From: Halorussus pelagicus
Lineage (GTDB): Archaea > Halobacteriota > Halobacteria > Halobacteriales > Haladaptataceae
Direction: 5' to 3'
Assembly (NCBI RefSeq): GCF_004087835.1
Contig: NZ_CP035121.1
Location: 1-64,000, forward strand
Length of the DNA: 64,000 nucleotides
Of this stretch, positions 35,847-44,779 are shown piece after piece; position 1 is the first letter of the stretch; each line of letters begins with the position of its first letter. The notes under the pieces were generated by a model. The model worked only from the letters and a program-made list of their open reading frames with translations. It did not search any database and had not been told where the DNA came from. Position numbers and translations under genes: made by a program.

Positions 35847-36779
35847 TCAGAGCTCGAGCGTGTCCCTACCTGATTCGTCGAACTGCCTCATTTGGAACTC
35901 CCAGTCGACAAGCGCCATGAACGTCCCCGTGAGGAACAGCGCGTTCGCAATGTTCGCTGTGATCACCTTATTGAACTCCTCGTAGGAGTAACTCCAGTCT
36001 TCAGTCGGTATACGAACCTCCTGTTGCGTCGTCTCGTTGAGCAGGTCGCCGTGAGCAATACCGTTCCGCAGCCGTGGGTCGAACTTTTTCACGATGAAAT
36101 CAAAATAGACGGCGTTCATATTGTCCGTATCCGTCAGTTCACGACGGACAGATGTGGCGCGCTTCCGTTGGAGCGGTTCGTTCTCCGGACGTTCACCGTC
36201 GAGTACACGCTTCATCGCCAGCAGATTCGGAAACCCGCGTTCACAGATGTTCACGACGGATTCGTAGAGTTTCTTCCCGAACAGAACATTATCGGCAGTC
36301 AGATTCGCGGGATTCCATTTGGGGAAGTGCTCAAGAAAGGGCTGGGTGTCCTGCCGAAGTGTGGTATAGTAATCACTGTCTTTGAACGCGGTGATGTAGC
36401 TGTGAAGGTCGGCTATCTGGTCATCATCAAGCTTAAACACTTTGTCGACACATGGCTCGAACCGGTGGTACTCGTCGTAGACGGTGATAGTTGAAATCCC
36501 CTGCTCAACGGTCATTTTTGTGAACAAGAAGGCAGGGTCGTCAGGACGGGTATTGGGGTCGGCCTCGCAGGCGCGAAAGAACTGGATTTCGCGGGCGAGT
36601 TGTTCTTCTGGTGGAAGACGGTTGTACGCGGTCACTCCGGAGAGGCCATCAAGCAGGTCCGGTGAGGTCTCTTCAAGAAGTTCGCGGACGTGAGCAGTGT
36701 CGATCTCGGTCTGGTATTGGATTGAGGCCCGCTGTATCCGTTCTAATTCGGCGTCCGTCAGTTCAGTGTCGCTGGCCAT
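35847..36779 (-). CDS. Hypothetical protein with HEPN-type RxxxxH motif
   Basis: 310 residues, mostly helical and acidic. Near the C-terminal third the sequence DPRLRNGIAHGDL places Arg238 and His243 in the RxxxxH arrangement that marks HEPN ribonucleases, within predicted helices. The rest matches no family I know. HEPN proteins are common as toxins and abortive-infection effectors. Nearest neighbour is the RelE toxin about 180 bp downstream on the same strand. The HEPN call rests on one short motif. Confidence 0.6.
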   Translation of the reverse strand: MASDTELTDAELERIQRASIQYQTEIDTAHVRELLEETSPDLLDGLSGVTAYNRLPPEEQLAREIQFFRACEADPNTRPDDPAFLFTKMTVEQGISTITVYDEYHRFEPCVDKVFKLDDDQIADLHSYITAFKDSDYYTTLRQDTQPFLEHFPKWNPANLTADNVLFGKKLYESVVNICERGFPNLLAMKRVLDGERPENEPLQRKRATSVRRELTDTDNMNAVYFDFIVKKFDPRLRNGIAHGDLLNETTQQEVRIPTEDWSYSYEEFNKVITANIANALFLTGTFMALVDWEFQMRQFDESGRDTLEL

Positions 36780-36887
36780 GCGTTAGCCGAAAAACGCGGT
36801 CCTATAGTAGTTGGTGTCTTGATCGGCACTGGCTACGTGTCTGTGTGAGGACGCCAGAAATGGGGGGTGGGGGCGAGTTTGCTCGGG

Positions 36888-36970
36888 ATTATCTGGATCG
36901 AACGATACTGTGAACAGACCGCCGACGGTGAATACTATTACCCCGACGAGATCCCGCCTGAGAAGGGAAA
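36888..36970 (+). pseudogene. Gene fragment truncated by ISH3 end
   Basis: A plus-strand frame reads YCEQTADGEYYYPDEIPP and runs straight into the ISH3 terminal repeat at 36972. It has the composition of a real haloarchaeal protein. If the inversion proposed here is undone, the other side of the ISH3 element carries the fragment 44143-44280 in the same orientation, so both may be remains of one regulator gene. Low certainty. Confidence 0.3.
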
Positions 36971-36971
36971 A

Positions 36972-37975
36972 TCAGTACCTCACAAAGCATCCTCGGCTAA
37001 CCGTTTCTGAAGCCTGAGTTCTGTGTCGGAGCGGTTGCACTGACGGTCTCGACGGGAGAATCATGGGTGAATCGACAGAGAGCCGTCGCTGTCGGCGGCA
37101 GCCGCCGCCGACGCGACAGCGTCGCCACTCACACCGCAGGCTGGCCCGGTCGGAGTTACCGGCTAAACCGGTCGTCCGGTGGTCGGTTTGCGGGGACGGC
37201 CCGCCGCACCGCGAGGGCCGTCCACGCTGCCCGTCGGACCATGTTAATGAACTCCCTGAACGGCCACTTCCAGAGGCGACGCCCGCCTCGGCGGGGCGTC
37301 GCCACGTACTCCCAGTGCAGATACCGCCAGACGTTCTGCAACAGCAAACTCACCACGACGTACAACAGCCGTACGACCGGATTCTGTGTTGAGGTCGTCG
37401 CAATACTCTGCTCGGAGAGCCGATAGCTCGCCTCGATACCGAAGCGTTTCGCGTAGTGGTCGAGCGTCTCGTGGAGTGTTGATGAACGGCGCGTCAGCGG
37501 CGTAGCCGTGACGCGCCACGCCATGTTCGTCATACCCCCCATTCTGATAGGTACAGTCGATGTAGACGGGAAACTCGACGGTCCAGCCGTGACCGTCGAG
37601 TTTCCCCGTCAGACTGTGCTGAATCACACGACTCCAGCCTTCCGAGAGTTCTTGCTTGATCGTCTTTCCCCAGCGGACGATCGGCATGACGTAGGCGTGG
37701 TTGTGCACCTGAAGCAGCGTCAAGCACTTGCTGTCGTAGAATTCGCGGTCAAGATACACGGCCTTGACCTCAAAGTCAAAGCCGTCGACGATACCAAGAA
37801 ACTCTGCGAGGACACTGCTAGCGGTGTCGACGTCGGTAAGACGGCGCACCACCAGCGTGTAGCGTTTGTTTCTCACACGCGCGTAGAGTGTCGCGTAGAC
37901 GTGGAACGCGGTGGTCCCACGCTTCGCTTGCGAATGATAGAGGCCGTCCGTGTCGTCTTCGTCACCATAGTAGGT
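36972..37975 (-). mobile_element. ISH3-type element, C-terminal half (inversion-split)
   Basis: The terminal repeat TCAGTACCTCACAAAGC begins at 36972 and is nearly identical to that of the other half at 44283. On the minus strand the transposase frame begins at the fusion point (YYGDEDDTDGLYHSQAKRGT) and includes VYLDREFYDSKCLTLLQ and ending RRAVPANRPPDDRFSR at about 37156. A one-base frameshift near 37465 breaks the frame. The first roughly 120 residues are absent and are found at 44331-44684. Not functional. Confidence 0.85.
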
Positions 37976-38315
37976 GATATGGCTATACGTGGTGTGCTCA
38001 CGGATTTTCCTGTGTTGGGATGTGGCCGAAGTCTTCTGCGAGTTCGACAAGATTCTCGAGTAGCCGTTGTTTTCGTTCGCGTTCGGAGCGTGTGGTCGGG
38101 GCCTCTTGATCTGGTTCGAGGCCGGCTTGTTTGATGGCGTTGTTCTGACTGTCGAAGCGGTTTCGGTAGGTGAGTGTGTGTTTTCCATGCGTGTTCATGT
38201 CCTCGAACATGGATGTGTGGTTGAGATCGTTGAGGAAGTATTTGAGTTCGTCGAGGAGGTCTTGGCGGCTAGTGCGGGAGTGTCCGGCATTGGGGTGAGA
38301 CACCCCGCGTTTCAT
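37976..38315 (-). pseudogene. Homing-endonuclease-repeat (HNH_repeat) gene, 5' part
   Basis: Minus-strand frame from ATG 38315. It contains one full HNH-associated repeat (LLDELKYFLNDLNHTSMFED, ending IKQAGLEPD) and the start of a second (LLENLVELAEDFGHIPTQEN). A one-base frameshift near 38007 is needed to continue to REHTTYSHITYY, where the frame passes into ISH3 sequence at 37969-37975. The missing end, DQYSGIEGPLEASELDLDSI, is found at 44685-44753 fused to the other ISH3 half. DNA binding is the presumed original role. Confidence 0.75.
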
Positions 38316-38470
38316 GAGAGTTTAGTACGAGGCAACGAGTTGGTGTTTCGAAGGGATCTCCCCCCGGTTTTCACGAGAGTTGTGGTGTTCTAAGTAGAGA
38401 GAGCGAGGTCGTGGTGGGTGAGAAGAGTAATTGGTTTGCCCCCTCTCCCCGATTTTCACGAGAGTTGGTG
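38309..38470 (+). repeat. Left origin recognition boxes (ORB-like), three copies
   Basis: Three copies of a TTTCAcGAGAGTT word: near 38309-38322 (with TGA in place of CGA), 38368-38381 and 38453-38466. The latter two are preceded by runs of C (CCCCCCGG and CTCTCCCC), as in haloarchaeal ORBs with their G-string on the opposite strand. All point the same way. Confidence 0.75.
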
Positions 38471-38633
38471 TCGAAGACAGTCTGGACGAAATCATGTCTA
38501 ACTCTTCTTCCTATAAAATCTCACTAAAATAAAGAAGCCGTGTTAGTTTGCAGATACTGTTTATATGGAGCAGTATTAAACCTTTCTCTTATCTAAAGTT
38601 CGTTCTCGACCTCTTCCCCTGGGATCTAATGGA
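38471..38633. other. Replication origin core, AT-rich unwinding region
   Basis: The stretch between the two oppositely oriented ORB sets is AT-rich (for example CCTATAAAATCTCACTAAAA near 38511-38530 and TGTTTATATGG near 38560), as expected for a duplex-unwinding element. It lies immediately upstream of orc1/cdc6. This arrangement is the standard haloarchaeal origin layout. Confidence 0.7.
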
Positions 38634-38758
38634 AACACTCGTGAAATGTGGGGGCGGGGGGGGCGAGGGGTTACGTCCGAACGCGTGGCAAAACTGTCTC
38701 GTGCCTCTCGTAAAGCGATGGGTGTGTCTCGTGAAACGGATGACTCTCGTGAAACGGT
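38634..38758 (-). repeat. Right origin recognition boxes (ORB-like), four copies
   Basis: The same word in reverse orientation: ACTCGTGAAATG with a following G-run (about 38636-38660), CTCTCGTAAAGCG (about 38704-38716), TCTCGTGAAACGG (38727-38739) and CTCTCGTGAAACGG (38744-38757). Some are degenerate. The last copies lie within 40 bp of the Orc1 start, so initiator binding would also cover its promoter. Confidence 0.75.
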
Positions 38759-38794
38759 GGTTTTATGTCACACGCTGTGTCTGTCATCTATACG

Positions 38795-40075
38795 ATGGGC
38801 TTGGAACCGTTCTCTCCTGACTCGACGATTTTTCGCGATGAATCTGTCTTACGAGACGGCTATCAGCCCGACCGCCTCATTGAGCGCGACCAGGAACTCG
38901 ACCAGTACCAGAGTGCGCTCAAACCCGTCATCAATGGGGCACCGCCAAAAAACCTGTTTCTATACGGGCAAACTGGCGTTGGGAAGACACTCTCCTCGCG
39001 AATGATCGTCGAGCGACTCACGGAAGATCAGGAGCGCATCGACGGCGTCGATATTCACGTCGTTGAACTGAACTGCAAATCGTTGAATAGTAGCTACCAG
39101 GTTGCTGCGAACCTTATCAATCAGTTCCGTCCGCCGGATGAACAGATCAAGCCGACCGGCTACCCGAGCGGCATGATTTATAATATGCTGTTCGAGGAAT
39201 TGGAAGCGCTCGACGCAACGCACTGCTTGGTGATACTCGACGAAATTGACGCAATTGGGAACGACGACGATATTCTGTATAAACTCCCGCGAGCGAACGA
39301 CAACGGAAACGTTGAGGAGACGTACGTTGGTGTTATCGGGATCTCGAATGATTTCACGTTCCGCGATAACCTCTCTGCGCGGGTGAAAGATTCGCTAGCT
39401 GATGAGGAGATCCACTTCCCGCCGTACGATGCGAATGAGCTTGGGAACATTTTGAAGCAGCGGGCTGGCGAGGCGTTCCACGACACGACTGCGGAGCAAC
39501 TCGATGATGGAAGTTACGAGTTACAGTCCGACATTTTGGAGGGTGATGTGATTCCATTGTGTGCGGCGTTCGCTGCACAAGATTCGGGGAGTGCTCGGCA
39601 GGCGCTGAAGCGGTTGTATAAAGCAGGAGATCTGGCTCGGGACGAGGAGTCCGAGGTGATTACGGAAGCGCACGTTAGGCAGGCTGATGAAATTGTGGAG
39701 CGCAATAAGATTCGTGAGGAGTTGCGACGATTGCCGACGCAAAGCAAGCTGACGTTGTATGCGTTGTTGTTATTGGAGCGGGACGATAAGACGCCATCGA
39801 AGCGTAACCGGATTTATGAACGGTATGTGATGGCTGCGAAGCGGATTGATGCGGATGTGCGGACGGACAGAACGATTCACGACCGGTTGTCGCAGCTGAC
39901 GTTGAAAGGATTCCTTGATGTGGACGAGCAGAACAAGGGCCCAAAGGGAGGGTCGTATTATGAATACGAGTTCTCGATTCGACCGGATCTTGCGCAGGAG
40001 GCGCTTGAGAAGGAAGAGCGGTTAAATGAGTTGTTCGATACTGGTGGGGCGTCGACGACGCTCGACTCGTTCTAA
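38795..40075 (+). CDS. Orc1/Cdc6-family replication initiator
   Basis: 426 residues from ATG 38795 (MGLEPFSPDSTIFRDE); an upstream in-frame ATG at 38765 overlaps the ORB region. Walker A GQTGVGKTLSSR lies near 58-69 and Walker B LVILDEIDAIG near 144-154. An AAA+ core and C-terminal winged helix (about 330-410, including LSQLTLKGFLDVDEQNKGPK) follow the family plan. It binds the adjacent ORBs and starts replication. The gene and origin together lie inside the segment proposed to have been inverted. Confidence 0.95.
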   Translation: MGLEPFSPDSTIFRDESVLRDGYQPDRLIERDQELDQYQSALKPVINGAPPKNLFLYGQTGVGKTLSSRMIVERLTEDQERIDGVDIHVVELNCKSLNSSYQVAANLINQFRPPDEQIKPTGYPSGMIYNMLFEELEALDATHCLVILDEIDAIGNDDDILYKLPRANDNGNVEETYVGVIGISNDFTFRDNLSARVKDSLADEEIHFPPYDANELGNILKQRAGEAFHDTTAEQLDDGSYELQSDILEGDVIPLCAAFAAQDSGSARQALKRLYKAGDLARDEESEVITEAHVRQADEIVERNKIREELRRLPTQSKLTLYALLLLERDDKTPSKRNRIYERYVMAAKRIDADVRTDRTIHDRLSQLTLKGFLDVDEQNKGPKGGSYYEYEFSIRPDLAQEALEKEERLNELFDTGGASTTLDSF

Positions 40076-40122
40076 CGTTCGAAGGCGTTGAGTGTGTCGA
40101 AGGCGACGCCGACGCGAGAGGG

Positions 40123-40344
40123 GTGTTCCTGAATGCGAGTGCTGGTCGGATGAATCCGGTCGAAGAGGTAGATGTTCGGATGCCGTATACGGGAGAGTAT
40201 TATCCGGGCATGGGAGCTTGTGTTCGACGCTCGGTTTGGAAGGGAGATGTGTCGGTAGATCCGGAGAATTCACGGGTGTCGGTTATGTTTCGAGAGGAAG
40301 AGACGTCTTCAAGTGTGGCGTTTTTTGCATGTGTGAGTGAGTAA
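40123..40344 (+). CDS. Small acidic hypothetical protein after orc1
   Basis: About 73 residues from GTG 40123, or fewer from an internal ATG (MNPVEEVDVRMPYTGEYYPG). The frame is acidic and beta-like with normal haloarchaeal codon use, ending SSVAFFACVSE at 40344. It follows orc1 by about 50 bp on the same strand. No family recognised. Confidence 0.4.
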   Translation: MFLNASAGRMNPVEEVDVRMPYTGEYYPGMGACVRRSVWKGDVSVDPENSRVSVMFREEETSSSVAFFACVSE

Positions 40345-40397
40345 TGTACGGTTCGTTGTGTAATGTCGCGCTCGCCGGCTAGTACTGTGCTCGAGTA

Positions 40398-41328
40398 TTA
40401 TAGTGCTTTGAGGTAGTTTTCCTGCGGCTCATATAATTCACCGCGAGAGATGAGTGAGTCGATGGTCGTAGTAATATCGTCGCGAGGAAGGTCGAGTTCG
40501 TCATGAATTTCGAGCGCTGCTCGTTCCCGTGGTGCTCCTGGGGCGTCTTCGAAGTAGTTGTTCACACTCTTGATGACGCGTTTGATGCCTTCTGGGGGAT
40601 GTTCGTTGCCGGTGGTTGTGGATTCGATAGGTATGTCTTTTCGCGGTTGTTTGTATGGGTTTGATATCAAGGGGATGTCGTCGACGTTCTCGAGGAGATC
40701 CTCGCAGAGCGAGACGACCTTTTGTGCGTTATTGGAATCCTTTGAGGCGTAGTCGGCTTTGAGTTCGGTGACGTATGTTTCCCAGTCGAGGCCGTCGATG
40801 TCGCGCCATTCGTGTGGGTAATAGATATCGACGAATTTGTGGCCGTAGTGTCGGTGATGATTGTTGCAGAGGGGTGCAAGATTTTTCGCGTCGCCTGTGC
40901 CGTAATAGCGAGGTGGGACAATTCTATGAACGGCGTCGACGTCGTTGTCGCAAGCAAGACAGGTGTTTCCGTATCGGTTTTTGGCTTCTGTGCGTGCTTC
41001 GTCGGTTATCGCGTCGTACTCGTCTTTGGGTTGGACTTCGTAGCCGACGGGATGAGCGGCTTGTTGCCGGTTCATGGAGAAGTATTCGTTACACTCAGGG
41101 CAGTGCTTTTTTCCCCCCGTTGCGCCAGGATTTGCAGTTCGGCCAGGAAGTTTTGTCTCGGTCGCCCCAGTCGAGTTCGAGCGGTGTGAGTTCGTTACCG
41201 CAGTCGCAAACATACAGTTCTGGAGTTGTTCGCTGGAGTCCGTGTGCTTCAGCGTCGAGAAGGATGAAGACGAGATAGTTGTGGTGTGAGTGGGCGGAGT
41301 GTGGTTGTTCGTAAGCACCGAGGAGCAT
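40398..41328 (-). pseudogene. HNH endonuclease gene with +1 frameshift in a G6A6 run
   Basis: The N-terminal part reads in one frame from ATG 41328 (MLLGAYEQPHSAHSHHNYLV, then a Cys pair in YVCDCGNELTPLELDWGD) and ends soon after a GGGGGGAAAAAAG run at about 41109-41121. The rest reads in the next frame: CPECNEYF, then NRYGNTCLACDNDVDAVHRI and NLAPLCNNHHRHYGHKF, an HNH nuclease core, and a C-terminal helical domain. The join at a homopolymer run could be a real mutation, a sequencing indel or recoding. A continuous reading without the shift would need an unlikely Ser/Thr-rich N-terminus. Confidence 0.7.
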
Positions 41329-41652
41329 ATGTGCGTGTGGTTGCTGTGGTGTCTTAAACGGTGATCAGCCGGAATGTGTGATATACTGGGAGGTTATTTG
41401 ACGGTATGTCTATATGATCTATGTATGGGTATTCAGGTTCCCGGCTACCGAGTACAGGAAGCACTCGACTGTCTTGAGAGCAACTGACGTCACTAGGCTC
41501 TCAACGATTAATTTGCTTCGTAACAAACGGCGTTCAGGTAGCGGTTTTTCTTCGTGCCAACTATCGCTGTTTAATCGCAGAGTGATTTTGTCCTGGATCT
41601 CATCACTCTATGCCTGGGAAATTCATTATAGTAGGCCGTCTTCGGCGTTGTT

Positions 41653-42355
41653 TTACTTGCTATCTTCTCTCTCATCTCGGAGGTTATCAACCAATGCCTG
41701 TATGTAGTCGTAGGAGTCCTCTTTACCAGGCTCCCGAACTGCTGTAGTTCCCGATGAACCGACTCCCTTGGGGTGGAGGTAAACATCTTTATTCTCTTGT
41801 GCGTGAATGTTCGACCAGTTATCAATGTCTAACCCAGACTCTCCAAGTGCATCTTTTAGATTAGTTGTTTTAGCACGCGAAACACCGTGAGCATCCTCTA
41901 AAGGTAAGCACAACTGCTGCTCCAGTCAAAATACGCTCTGCAACAGAGGTTCCAAGCAGGTCGGTATCTTCGAGAATTTCGGGGAATTCCTTAATCTCAT
42001 CATCCTCAACCCTCCCGGTTTTCAGTACTCGCTGTAGTTCGGTATCTGTTGCATTTACTTCATCAAATAACGAATTGGAACGACCATTGCTGCCGCCAGT
42101 TGTATGCTCGTCGGTGCTTAATTCGTCTGCTGTATCCCCTTCTGTGGGGTCAACAGTAGTTTCCTGTTGTATTCCGATTCCCATGGCATCATAACTTTCA
42201 ACGAAGTCGCCTAGAGCCTCCAATACGTCTGCATCGTCCTCATCTTCGGCAGCGGAAACTTCGGCTTCTAGTGGCCCCTCACGGAATATAATTTGAATAT
42301 CTATTATTTTGGATATAAATTGTTTCCGTATGGATATATTGTTTGAATCATACAA
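41653..42355 (-). pseudogene. Acidic hypothetical gene with one frameshift
   Basis: From ATG 42355 the minus frame gives about 150 acidic residues (SLFDEVNATDTELQRVLKTG and SVAERILTGAAVVL), then shifts. A one-base correction near 41905 continues as LEDAHGVSRAKTTNLKDALG and ends LVDNLRDEREDSK at 41653, for about 230 residues in all. Both halves have matching composition. TATA-like sequence lies just upstream. The MITE at 42368 abuts the 5' end and may have displaced the original promoter or start. Family unknown. The 324 bp between here and 41328 hold no gene I can support. Confidence 0.45.
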
Positions 42356-42359
42356 GATG

Positions 42360-42606
42360 ATCTAGACGGCACTGTCTAGTTACGCGAAACCGGCAGACGG
42401 TGGTACGATGAACTCGCGGAAGGCGCGTGGAACTAGTGTATGATAACTGTAATTTAGGGTCGAGATGCGATGAGCGGCGTGCATTCGCCGGTCTTACTCA
42501 ACACCCCGACAAAGCTGCAGGAATCCGTACCGTTTGCTACCGGCCAAAGAGGCGCTGTATCGCCAATCTATTCGAGAACTGCGTAACTAGACAGTGCCAT
42601 CTAGAC
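42360..42606. mobile_element. IS6-type MITE with perfect 18-bp ends and 8-bp target duplication
   Basis: The element spans 42368-42598 (231 bp). Its ends GGCACTGTCTAGTTACGC are perfect inverted repeats, and ATCTAGAC is duplicated on both sides (42360-42367, 42599-42606). No coding capacity. The end sequence resembles IS6-family haloarchaeal termini as I remember them; a related single end occurs at 48079-48097. Confidence 0.85.
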
Positions 42607-42820
42607 TGTCTCTACGTACTGATGGAACTGGAATATCAGCAAACGGCTTGAGGAGTTGGAATCCGATGTATTTGACGAAGATCCGGACAAACGACTGTTA
42701 CGTAGCAGATTGTACGAATTCATGCTAGTTAAAAATTCTTACTGCAGCATAAATATCAAACCCTATATACCGAGACTTTCAAAACGACTCTGTTATACAT
42801 GAGTTGCATTATCCTACCTT

Positions 42821-43447
42821 ATGAGCGAATCTGAACGCTCTCCTTCCATTTTTACAGACGCAGGGGAAGAGTGGATAACAGAATTGGTCGAAACTCTTCG
42901 TGATGGGGAATACAAGACCGCACGCAAAGAGTATGCGACAGATGATTCGTGGCGATTCGGGAATCCACGAGCAGGGAGAGTACCACAAGAACATCCGGAG
43001 TTCGGCCGGATAGTTAGAGAAGATGCTGGACCCCAGTATGTCATCACCTCGACGCACGGGAAAGACCGAGATTTCACTGCAGTAGAGGGAGAGCATACGT
43101 CTGATCCACGGTTCACCCGGTGTTATTCGATAGAGAATTTCGGAAAAGTCCGCATCTACTGTGAGGCCAAAGCACGAGACGTCGACCACCTGTTTGTCCC
43201 GATCACTGGCTGGGACGGAGAAAACTTTTCGTGGATTACAATGCCTGAAGCGTCGGATGTGACCAGAAGCGACGGTGGAACGCCTCAAGCTGAACCACTC
43301 AAAGAAGCACTCACACAGAGCGACCCAAACTGGATTCCACACGATGAAGAAGTCGGAGTCTACAACGGACGCAAGGTCCTCTTAGACTACGGAATGTTCT
43401 GGTACGATGGTCCCTGGATGATCCCCGAATCCCAAATCATGGACTGA
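42821..43447 (+). CDS. Hypothetical protein
   Basis: 208 residues from ATG 42821 (MSESERSPSIFTDAGEEWIT). Acidic, soluble, rich in aromatic residues toward the C-terminus (VLLDYGMFWYDGPWMIP). A TATA-like AAACCCTATATACC lies about 60 bp ahead. It looks intact, unlike its neighbours. No motif recognised. Confidence 0.65.
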   Translation: MSESERSPSIFTDAGEEWITELVETLRDGEYKTARKEYATDDSWRFGNPRAGRVPQEHPEFGRIVREDAGPQYVITSTHGKDRDFTAVEGEHTSDPRFTRCYSIENFGKVRIYCEAKARDVDHLFVPITGWDGENFSWITMPEASDVTRSDGGTPQAEPLKEALTQSDPNWIPHDEEVGVYNGRKVLLDYGMFWYDGPWMIPESQIMD

Positions 43448-43612
43448 TTGGCAAACAATTTCTGAGTCGGTGATTCCGACGAAGCCGCTGAATTATGAAT
43501 TAGACTCGGTATTGCTTTCCCCGCGTGCTACCTCAGGACGAGACCGTCGTGATCGAATTCTTTCTCACGAAGGATTTCAAGCCCGCTATCTGGTAATTTA
43601 CTAATCTTGTTC

Positions 43613-43732
43613 GTTGACCACGCCAGTAGTGTCCTCGCTGGAAGCCGCGACATCAACCACATCTTCGCATTCGATAGTGACTTTCGGACACTCGGATTCA
43701 CCCTCATCCCCGAGGACGTCAGACGACTCTGA
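43613..43732 (+). pseudogene. PIN-domain (VapC-type) toxin fragment
   Basis: A plus-strand frame reads VDHASSVLAGSRDINHIFAF then DSDFRTLGFTLIPEDV and stops at 43730. This is the C-terminal end of a VapC-like PIN nuclease (the HIFAFDSDFRTLG motif with its late Asp). The upstream three quarters of the gene are missing or unrecognisable. Relic of a toxin-antitoxin pair. Confidence 0.65.
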
Positions 43733-43831
43733 CTGACGAGTTTCTGCTCGCCGAGTAGTGTCTCATTCTCAGGTTGACTAGCGAGGTCGGCACCAGGAAA
43801 CTCATCTTCCGTCAGTATTGGGGGTAGCAGA

Positions 43832-43875
43832 GTTAACCAACATACGGGCTGGATTGGCGGATAGTTGTTGGTTAA
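43832..43875. repeat. Palindromic element, TTAACCAACA ends (copy 1)
   Basis: GTTAACCAACA at 43832-43842 faces TGTTGGTTAA at 43866-43875 across about 23 bp. A GGGGTAGCAGA word also occurs on each side (about 43821 and 43889). The same palindrome occurs at 45839-45892. Confidence 0.55.
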
Positions 43876-44142
43876 GACCACCAGATACGGGGTAGCAGAA
43901 GCGATGACGATGTTGATGACAAGCTAAAACTGCACAGTGGTCTGTGCAAAATCCCCGGAAGGAAGCGTGTTGGGACCACATCAGTTAGATTTACGACCAC
44001 ATTGGTGGTTTCGACGCTGATTCCAAGTGGCGTTTGTCCACATCCGCGAGCAGACTAATCGTGGATTCAGAACGACCTGTCACCTAATTCTATCGACAGA
44101 CTAATCTCCGAATTTTCAGAAAATCAACTTGATGATTGTGAC

Positions 44143-44280
44143 TACGATTCTGTGTCTGTAGCGCCATCAATGAGTGTACTAAAACGCGTGAGGAGGTCTT
44201 CAGCGGACTGTAAAGTGGTGGTCAGTCGGTATCCCTCATCGTTTTTCTCCACGAAATCGAGAGTAGGATACGAAAGTAAG
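44143..44280 (-). pseudogene. Regulator-like gene fragment truncated by ISH3
   Basis: The minus frame reads LDFVEKNDEGYRLTTTLQSA then EDLLTRFSTLIDGATDTES and stops at 44143. It resembles the C-terminal end of small haloarchaeal winged-helix regulators found beside VapC genes (from memory, uncertain). Its 5' end meets the ISH3 terminal repeat at 44283. Confidence 0.4.
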
Positions 44281-44282
44281 GT

Positions 44283-44684
44283 TCAGTACTTCACAAAGCC
44301 AGTTAGTTGAGACGTCTGCTTGCAGAAGGTGTGTCTAAAACCCAGCAAGCAGACGGTGAAATCCACAAGGACCGGCTTCTTAACTTCCTCGTCAACTCCC
44401 TTAACGAGGAAGTTGCACTCACACTCGGAGAGAACGCCAAACTCGACGCTCAAGACATCTACGAGGTCCTCGTCGGCGCTTGCGCCGACGGGACCTCCGT
44501 CTCGACGCTCTGTGAGAGAAATGAAGATGCACCGCACGAAAACTCGGTTCTCTACCATCTCCGGACCAAGTTCGACCTGGAGGCACTCGAAGAAGTTGGG
44601 AACACGCTCCTCCAGAAAGACGTTCTCGACGTCCTCCCCCAGCAGATGGAGGTCGTCGCGGACCTCCACTTGCGACCCTACTAC
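44283..44684 (+). mobile_element. ISH3-type element, N-terminal half (inversion-split)
   Basis: Begins with terminal repeat TCAGTACTTCACAAAGC at 44283. The transposase frame starts at GTG 44331 (VSKTQQADGEIHKDRLLNFL) and includes DIYEVLVGACADGTSVSTLC and MEVVADLHLRPYY, the N-terminal third of ISH3-type transposases. It ends at the crossover word CCTACTA (44678-44684). The remaining two thirds lie at 36972-37975 on the other strand; the two add up to about 1.4 kb, the size of a complete ISH3. Confidence 0.85.
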
Positions 44685-44753
44685 GACCAATATAGCGGTA
44701 TCGAGGGACCTCTCGAAGCCTCTGAGTTAGATCTCGACAGTATCGATACCTAA
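44685..44753 (+). pseudogene. Homing-endonuclease-repeat gene, 3' end fused to ISH3 half
   Basis: In frame with the ISH3 N-terminal half the sequence continues DQYSGIEGPLEASELDLDSI and stops. It aligns with the end of the first repeat of the gene at 37976-38315 (FDSQNNAIKQAGLEPD), so it is the missing end of the second repeat. Confidence 0.7.
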
Positions 44754-44779
44754 CTGGGACGTGACCTCTATCGATTGCC

